Positions 59,030-64,000 of a stretch of DNA of 64,000 bases are shown here, piece after piece. The stretch is from Paractinoplanes rishiriensis (GTDB taxonomy: Bacteria; Actinomycetota; Actinomycetes; Mycobacteriales; Micromonosporaceae). Under the pieces are notes generated by a model. That model searched no databases, was not told where the DNA came from, and saw only the letters and a program-made list of their open reading frames with translations. Within the stretch, counting starts at the first letter, position 1; each line of letters begins with the position of its first letter. A program made the position numbers and the translations under genes. Location: assembly GCF_016862375.1 (NCBI RefSeq), contig NZ_BOMV01000059.1, forward strand, positions 62,001-126,000, in the 5' to 3' direction.

Positions 59030-60717
59030 GGCTGCTGCTGTGGGGGGCCCTCCGGCTGAGCCGGCGGCTGCGGGAACGGCGGCGCCGACGAGATGACCGG
59101 CGGGCCGTAGGGCGGCGCGTAATACTGCGGAGGCGGCGCGTAATACTGCTGGGGTGGACCGTAGTTGGGCTGGCCATAACTCGGCATGCCGTAGTGGTAA
59201 CCGCCGTAGCCTCCGTAACCGGGCGGCGGGCCGTACCCCGGGAAGCCGTAGGCCGGCGGGGCGTACACCGGAAAGGCCGGTGCCAGCCGCACCGGCACCG
59301 GGACCACCGGCTCGGCCGGGGCGGGCACCGTGCGGGTCTGGCCGTCCGGGAAGGTCACCTGGTAGTTGAGGCCGTCCCAGAACGCCCTCGGGGTCTGCGG
59401 ATCGCGGTTGGCGAAGGCATCCCGGTAACCCTGCATGGACGTCAGCAGGCGGTGTTCCTCGGTGGCGTTCTTGTGCAGGTCGCGCGGGTCGGTGTGCAGG
59501 CCCCGGTTCATGCCGTCGCGCAGCAGGGCAAGTTGGGTGGCGGCAAACTGGAAGTTACGCATCGCCTTCTGTCCCGCCTCACCGGCCACCCGCCGGGCCC
59601 AATGCCGGGCCGAGTGCCGGCGGGCCAGGCTGCCCAGCGCGGCCACCTCGGGCGGCGAGAACCAGCCGGCCCGCACGTAGAACGGCAGGATCCGCTCGGT
59701 GAGGCGGCCCTCCCAGGAGCGCAGCGCGATCGCGAAGCCGACCACGGCGAAGAAGAACGGGACCATGAAGCCCAGGTAGCCGTACAGCATGATGTACGGC
59801 TGGGCGAGGCTCACCGACAGCGTGGGCAGCAGGTTGAACAGGCCGTGCAGCAGCATCGCCAGCAGCAGGCCGGCGATCGGGGCGAGCCAGCGCACCCGGC
59901 GGTCGCCGGAGCGGGCCGCGATGCCCAGGCCGATGCCGGTCATGGCGCTGAACAGGGGGTGCGCGAAGCCGGTGAACAGAATGCGCACGATGAAGATCAG
60001 GAAGAGGTTTTGCAGGCCGGTCGCCGGTCCGAACTCCTCGACGCCCGTCGCGTATCCGTGCTTGCCCAGGTAGAGCACGTTTTCGACCATGGCGAAGCCG
60101 AGCGCCGACATGCCGCAGTAGACGATGCCGTCGGTGATGCCGGACCATTCCCGACGCCGGCGCCAGACCAGCAGGATCGGGGCCAGCGCCTTCATCAGCT
60201 CCTCGATGAACGGCGCCACCAGCACCGCCACCAGCGACTCGGGCAGCCCGATCCGGTCGAACAGCAGGGCCGAGCCGGTGTTGACCGCCAGCGCCACCGA
60301 GGTCGCGATCGCGGCTCCCCAGGCGAAGCAGAAGGCCAGGTAGCGGATCGGCTCGGGCTCGTAGCGGTCAAGCCAGAGGAAGCTGGCGACCAGCAGCGGC
60401 ACCGGCACCACGGCCGCGGTGAGGCCGACCGCGAGGTTGGCCGGGCCCATGTCGACGCCGAGGAAGAGCAGCATGCCCACGGCGCTGATGAGCAGGAACG
60501 TGATGACGGCCGCGATCGGGAGCCAGCGGCGCCAGCCGATGCGGCGCACCGGCGACTCCAGCGCCGCCGTCACCTCACCCTGCGGCTGCTGCTCCGCCGG
60601 CGGCGGCGCCGAGAACGCCTGGGTGAGCGCCGCCGGCTGCGGCGGCTCGACCACCGTCGGGGCAGCCGGTGATGGGGCGCTCTGGTCGGGCGGCCCGCCC
60701 GGCGAAACGTCGGCCAT
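59026..60717 (-). CDS. PrsW-like intramembrane protease with Tyr/Gly/Pro-rich tail
   Basis: A 563-aa membrane protein. The Pro/Ala/Gln-rich N-terminus is followed by the PrsW fold (about residues 60-290): APFIEELMKALAPILLVWRR with the EExxK glutamates, FAMVENVLYLGKHG, FAHPLFSAMTGIGLG and LLHGLFNLLP, i.e. the paired Glu and His of the family. PrsW of Bacillus cuts an anti-sigma factor. A cytoplasmic domain and a prion-like tail with repeated GYGG, YGQP and QYYAPPP units (about 460-563) follow. The ATG at 60717 is chosen; GTG 60735 is possible. Confidence 0.86.
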   Translation of the reverse strand: MADVSPGGPPDQSAPSPAAPTVVEPPQPAALTQAFSAPPPAEQQPQGEVTAALESPVRRIGWRRWLPIAAVITFLLISAVGMLLFLGVDMGPANLAVGLTAAVVPVPLLVASFLWLDRYEPEPIRYLAFCFAWGAAIATSVALAVNTGSALLFDRIGLPESLVAVLVAPFIEELMKALAPILLVWRRRREWSGITDGIVYCGMSALGFAMVENVLYLGKHGYATGVEEFGPATGLQNLFLIFIVRILFTGFAHPLFSAMTGIGLGIAARSGDRRVRWLAPIAGLLLAMLLHGLFNLLPTLSVSLAQPYIMLYGYLGFMVPFFFAVVGFAIALRSWEGRLTERILPFYVRAGWFSPPEVAALGSLARRHSARHWARRVAGEAGQKAMRNFQFAATQLALLRDGMNRGLHTDPRDLHKNATEEHRLLTSMQGYRDAFANRDPQTPRAFWDGLNYQVTFPDGQTRTVPAPAEPVVPVPVRLAPAFPVYAPPAYGFPGYGPPPGYGGYGGYHYGMPSYGQPNYGPPQQYYAPPPQYYAPPYGPPVISSAPPFPQPPAQPEGPPQQQP

Positions 60718-60764
60718 GTGAGCAAGCGTAGTCACCCGAACGAGGACGGGCGCCCCCGCTCTGA

Positions 60765-60790
60765 CCGCTCTATCCGTCCGCTCTATCCGT
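60765..60790. repeat. Exact 13-base tandem repeat
   Basis: CCGCTCTATCCGT occurs twice head to tail (60765-60777 and 60778-60790) over the stop codon of the FUSC gene, in the 65-base gap before PrsW. Two copies only; no function evident. Confidence 0.8.
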
Positions 60791-61946
60791 GACCGGGCAT
60801 CGGCGGTGGTGTGCGGCCGGCCCGGCGCCGGGACCGGCTGTGCCAACCGGCGGCCCGGCGGACCAGCCGGGGCGCCTCGGCGAAGTCGACCCCGGTGGCC
60901 CGCAACAGGTCGGCGGCGGCCGAGCGGATCTGCGCGAAGATCACGCCGCCGGAGAAGCCGACGCCGTCCTCGTACGCCTTGGCGGCCTCGGCCACCGCCC
61001 GCAGCGCGCGCTCGCGGGTGGCCAGCGGCTCGACATCCTTGGCCCACTCCTGTTTGAGCAGTTCCACCGCGTCGCCGAGCAGGCCCACGGAGTTCGCCAG
61101 CACCTCGGGGATCTGTTCCTGGTCGGCCAGCGCCGTCCCCACCCGGCGGATCAGCACCCGGACGTTGCGCAGCGCGTGGGTGACCTGGGTGGCGCCCTCC
61201 ACATACCGGGTGAGCGCGCCGCGGGTGCGCCACCGCGCCGGGGCGAAGGCCACGTTCTCCCGGGCGGCGGCGACCGCGGCCGAGAAGCCGGCGAAGTCCG
61301 CCTCGGCCGCCCGCAGCCGGGCCAGCACCTCGTCGATCCGGTCCGCGTCGCCGGCCCGGATGCCGTCGGCCACGCTGCGCAACCCGTCGGCCAGGGCCTG
61401 CAGGGCCGGTCCGGCGGCGCGTTGCACCACGGTGAGCGGGTTGAGCGGCAGCAGCACCGTCATCACGGCGAGGCCGACTCCCCCGCCCACCAGCGCGTCC
61501 AGGAACCTGGTCCAGGGCAGCCCGGTGGCCGAGGTCAGGGTGGCCACCAGCACGGCCGAGGAGGCGGACTGCACGACCAACGGGGTGCCGCCGCCGACCG
61601 CGGTGGCCACCAGCACCGCGAGCAGCACAATCAGCCCGATCTGCCACGGCCCCGAGCCGATCAGCAGGATGATGGCGTCGCCGATCCCGATCCCGATGGC
61701 AACACCCAACACCAGTTCAGCGGTACGCCGGGCGCGTTGCCCGACCGACGAGGCCAGCGTGATCACGGCGGCGATCGGCGCGAAGAACGGCATCGGCCGC
61801 CCGAACAGGTCGTGCGCCACATACCAGGCCAGCGCCGCGGCCACCCCCGCCTGCGCGGCCAGCGCCAGACCACCGCGCACCCGGTGCAGGCCGGCGGCCA
61901 CCCCGGCGCGCGACCGCGCACCGACACGAGCGAGGACCGGCGTCAT
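60783..61946 (-). CDS. FUSC-family membrane protein
   Basis: A 387-aa protein of the FUSC/aromatic acid exporter family: about six membrane helices in the N-terminal 170 residues (ALAAQAGVAAALAWYVAHDL; FFAPIAAVITLASSVGQRAR; IGLIVLLAVLVATAVGGG) with the Pro/Ile AAVITL segment typical of FUSC, then a helical cytoplasmic region (about 170-370). Transported substrate unknown. The ATG at 61946 was chosen; upstream frame overlaps the divergent HD gene. Confidence 0.88.
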   Translation of the reverse strand: MTPVLARVGARSRAGVAAGLHRVRGGLALAAQAGVAAALAWYVAHDLFGRPMPFFAPIAAVITLASSVGQRARRTAELVLGVAIGIGIGDAIILLIGSGPWQIGLIVLLAVLVATAVGGGTPLVVQSASSAVLVATLTSATGLPWTRFLDALVGGGVGLAVMTVLLPLNPLTVVQRAAGPALQALADGLRSVADGIRAGDADRIDEVLARLRAAEADFAGFSAAVAAARENVAFAPARWRTRGALTRYVEGATQVTHALRNVRVLIRRVGTALADQEQIPEVLANSVGLLGDAVELLKQEWAKDVEPLATRERALRAVAEAAKAYEDGVGFSGGVIFAQIRSAAADLLRATGVDFAEAPRLVRRAAGWHSRSRRRAGRTPPPMPGHG

Positions 61947-61986
61947 GCCTGCAGACCATACTGACAGCCGTGCCAGGATGACCCGC

Positions 61987-62619
61987 GTGACATCACCAGT
62001 GGATCGATTCGTCGCCGCAGCCCGCTCGGCCGGCGCCACCGCCGACCGGTCCGACCTGGCCGCCGCCGGTGAGTACCTGCTGTCCCGCTGGTCCGAGCCG
62101 CAGCGCCACTACCACACCGTCGCGCACCTGACCGCCGTACTGGATGTGGTTGATCGGTTTGCTGGTCTTGCTCCACACCCCGACCGGGTCCGGCTGGCCG
62201 CCTGGATGCACGACGCGGTGTACGACCCGCGGGCACTCGGCGACGCCAACGAGCGGGACAGCGCCGAGTTCGCCGCCGGCCTGCTGGCCACCCTGGGCGT
62301 CCCCGACGAGGCGATCACCGAGGTGGCCCGCCTGGTAAACCTGACCGCGGGTCACGCCACCGACGACAAAGATCCGGACGGCGAGCTACTCTGCGACGCC
62401 GACCTGGCCATCCTGGCCAGCGACGACGAGGCGTACCAGGCCTACGTGACGGCGATCCGGCGCGAGTACGCCCACGTGCCCGACGAGGACTTCCAAGCCG
62501 GCCGGGCCCGGGTCCTGACCGCCCTATTGGAGTTGCCGTCGATCTATCGGCTGCCACCATTGCGCGAGGCGTGGGAGGCCAAGGCCCGGGCAAACCTGGA
62601 ACGCGAACTCAAAAGCTGA
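61987..62619 (+). CDS. HD-domain metal-dependent hydrolase
   Basis: A 210-aa HD-superfamily protein. Metal ligands are visible: HYHTVAHL, the paired RLAAWMHDAVYDPR, RDSAEF and CDADLAIL. This matches the predicted HD phosphohydrolase family of actinobacteria, substrate unknown. The GTG at 61987 has AGGA eight bases upstream; the ATG at 61978 is an alternative. It is divergent from the FUSC gene by about 40 bases. Confidence 0.88.
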   Translation: MTSPVDRFVAAARSAGATADRSDLAAAGEYLLSRWSEPQRHYHTVAHLTAVLDVVDRFAGLAPHPDRVRLAAWMHDAVYDPRALGDANERDSAEFAAGLLATLGVPDEAITEVARLVNLTAGHATDDKDPDGELLCDADLAILASDDEAYQAYVTAIRREYAHVPDEDFQAGRARVLTALLELPSIYRLPPLREAWEAKARANLERELKS

Positions 62620-62846
62620 GCAGGTGCCCAGCCACCGCCGTCTCCGCTGCCCGCCTCGAACGGGAACTCGCCACGATCTATCGGTGGCGCGACGTTACAA
62701 GGTATTAAGCGGCTTTTGCCCAGGAGGGTGTCCCGGCGAGTGGAATGAGCGTCCGCAATCCAGGACATGCCCACGAGGCGGTCAGCAGATCCCGGCATGC
62801 GGTGACGGCGGCGGGAGAAGAGGTGCGCCGCTGTGGGAAGCGGGCC
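62620..62846. other. Intergenic, no gene seen
   Basis: A 227-base gap between the HD-domain gene and DUF4031. I see no conserved frame; a TATTAAGCGGCTTTT stretch near 62700 is locally AT-rich. Confidence 0.5.
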
Positions 62847-63122
62847 TCAGCGCGGGGCCGGCGCACGCAGATGCTTGGGGCGGCGCAGGCCGGCTGCCTG
62901 CAGGCGGGCCACCAGGTCGCGGGAGGGCAGCAGGGTGGCGCCCAGCCAGAGGGCCGGGCGGAAGCGGAACTCCGGGATGTCGTAGTGGTCGCGGTCGAAG
63001 GCACGCCGGGGCGCGCCCAGCATTTCGGCGAACACGTGCAACTCGGCGTAGGAGACGTCGCTGACCAGGTGGGACCAGAGACGGCCGCGGGCGGGCCAGC
63101 GCGGCTCGTCGACGAGGATCAA
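62847..63122 (-). CDS. DUF4031 family protein
   Basis: A 91-aa DUF4031 protein with the family start MILVDEPRWPARGRLWSHLV and SDVSYAELHVFAEMLGAPRR, then DRDHYDIPE. Function unknown; the His/Asp-rich pattern may mark a small hydrolase fold. TTG start that overlaps the glpD stop (TTGA), so it is translated behind glpD. The pairing of glpD with DUF4031 is unexplained. Confidence 0.85.
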   Translation of the reverse strand: MILVDEPRWPARGRLWSHLVSDVSYAELHVFAEMLGAPRRAFDRDHYDIPEFRFRPALWLGATLLPSRDLVARLQAAGLRRPKHLRAPAPR

Positions 63123-64000
63123 AGATCGATCTCGAGCAGGTCTATCCCCCGGTCGGCGGCGAAGCCCCGGACGTCGGGCACGCCGATGCGGGCCGCGTCG
63201 GCGGTCAGGTCGTCGGGCATGGTCTGGGACTGGCGCTCGGCGGCGACCCGGGCCAGGTAGTGCTCGACCTCGCGGGCCCGGACCACCTTGTCCCAGCCGA
63301 GCGCGTCGCCCATCACGGCGGCCGCGTGCTCGGCCGACTCGGCGCCCCGGTGCGGGGTCTCGATCGAGATGCGGGTGCGCCTGGTCAGGACGTCGTCCAG
63401 GTGCAGGGCGCCCTCGGCCAGGGCCGCATAGGCGATCTCGGCGGTCAGATATTCCGGCGCGCCGGTTAGCGGGGTGGCCAGACCGGGCTCGGCGGCGATC
63501 ATGGCCAGCAGGTGGACGGTCAGGGTGCCGTACCGCTCCAGCAGATGCTCGATCACCCCGGCCGTGACGCCGTGCCGCCGGGCCGTGTCCTGGCGGTCGC
63601 GCCAGGCGGCGTTGAAGCCGTCGGCACCGAGCAGCGGCAGTTGGTCGGTGCGCGAGGGGCGGGGCGGGCCACCGAGGCGGCGCACCGCGCGGTCGATCAC
63701 GTCGGCCGCCATCACCCGGTACGTCGTGTATTTGCCGCCGGCCACCAGCATCAGGCCGAGCATCGGCTCGACCACGGCGTGTTCGCGGGACAGCTTGGAT
63801 GTCGAGTCGGCCTCGCCGGAGAGCAGCGGGCGCAGTCCGGCGTACACGCCCTCGATGTCATCGGTGGTCAGCGGGCGGTCGAGCACCACGTTGACCTGGT
63901 CGAGCAGGTAGCGGATGTCGCGCGCCGAGGCGGCCGGATGGGACCGGTCGAGTTTCCAGTCGGTGTCCGTGGTGCCGATGATCCAGTGGCCGCCCCACGG
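63119..64000 (-). CDS. glpD: GlpD, glycerol-3-phosphate dehydrogenase (5' part outside window)
   Basis: The last 293 codons of an FAD-dependent, membrane-linked sn-glycerol-3-phosphate dehydrogenase, which yields dihydroxyacetone phosphate. The first codons read PWGGHWIIGTTDTDWKL, a GlpD hallmark, followed by DDIEGVYAGLRPLLSGE and LMLVAGGKYTTYRVMAADVI with the GGK(Y/F)TT motif. The C-terminal domain follows. The start lies beyond 64000; an internal GTG at 63889 is not the start. Confidence 0.95.
   Translation of the reverse strand, partial: PWGGHWIIGTTDTDWKLDRSHPAASARDIRYLLDQVNVVLDRPLTTDDIEGVYAGLRPLLSGEADSTSKLSREHAVVEPMLGLMLVAGGKYTTYRVMAADVIDRAVRRLGGPPRPSRTDQLPLLGADGFNAAWRDRQDTARRHGVTAGVIEHLLERYGTLTVHLLAMIAAEPGLATPLTGAPEYLTAEIAYAALAEGALHLDDVLTRRTRISIETPHRGAESAEHAAAVMGDALGWDKVVRAREVEHYLARVAAERQSQTMPDDLTADAARIGVPDVRGFAADRGIDLLEIDL

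Noticed and set aside
59026-61647. An 873-codon minus-strand frame joining PrsW with sequence upstream
   Set aside because: The extra N-terminal 310 codons lie in another register of the FUSC gene; the protease starts at 60717.

Overview
The window is high-GC actinobacterial DNA. It carries a flagellar and chemotaxis locus together with mycothiol synthase, GlnR, HbhA-like and DUF2516 genes. A flagellar cluster inside an otherwise mycelial-actinomycete gene set, and an orphan OmpR-type regulator next to cheA that looks like TcrA, point to a zoospore-forming Micromonosporaceae such as Actinoplanes. This assignment rests on gene content only; there is no rRNA in the window.

Region 1 (1-18.9 kb, all minus strand) is the flagellar and chemotaxis locus. 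Reading in the direction of transcription it holds an orphan response regulator (tcrA-like), then cheA-cheW-unknown-cheB-cheR-cheY-cheX-cheY-cheX-like, then flgD-flgE, then flbD-motA-motB-fliL, then fliM-fliN-fliO-fliP-fliR-flhB-flhA (flhA runs off the left edge). Strong hairpins lie after the che operon, flgE and fliL. A similar promoter motif (CTCA or CTAA, 16-17 bases, then GCCGAT or GTCGAT, like FliA/WhiG-type sigma promoters) lies in front of cheA, flgD, flbD and fliM, so the four transcription units appear to share one sigma factor. fliQ, normally between fliP and fliR, is absent from that place.

Region 2 (19-31.5 kb) is mixed chromosomal housekeeping: a secreted CAP-domain protein, murB, a mycothiol-dependent isomerase-like protein, a GH1 beta-glucosidase with its LacI repressor and palindromic operator, an EI24 membrane protein, an alpha/beta hydrolase with DUF2516 upstream, an XRE regulator with an HbhA-like protein, a BKACE enzyme, YgfZ with a Fur-type regulator, an aminotransferase and a nitrobindin.

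Region 3 (31.5-41.4 kb) holds a DsrE-like protein, a sortase-anchored surface protein, an unknown membrane-anchored protein, a MazEF-type toxin-antitoxin pair behind dinG, a DUF402 protein, an ECF41/SigJ sigma factor, a degenerate phosphodiesterase-like protein, a DUF47-PiT phosphate uptake pair and a short Fic-like remnant.

Region 4 (41.4-64 kb) starts with a GH13 glucosidase, a LacI regulator and an oxidoreductase, then a Nudix hydrolase. It continues with pstSCAB under a PHO box, an ECF sigma/membrane protein pair, glnR-mshD, and a cysteine-rich leader peptide in front of a rhodanese-DUF1416 operon. It ends with an AI-2E-type transporter, a GroES-like protein, a PrsW-like protease, a FUSC transporter, an HD-domain protein, a DUF4031 protein and the 3' part of glpD. 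The order PiT...pstBACS...mshD...glnR...rhodanese-DUF1416 resembles the Streptomyces chromosome core, as I remember it. I saw no tRNA, rRNA, CRISPR array, intact insertion sequence or prophage.
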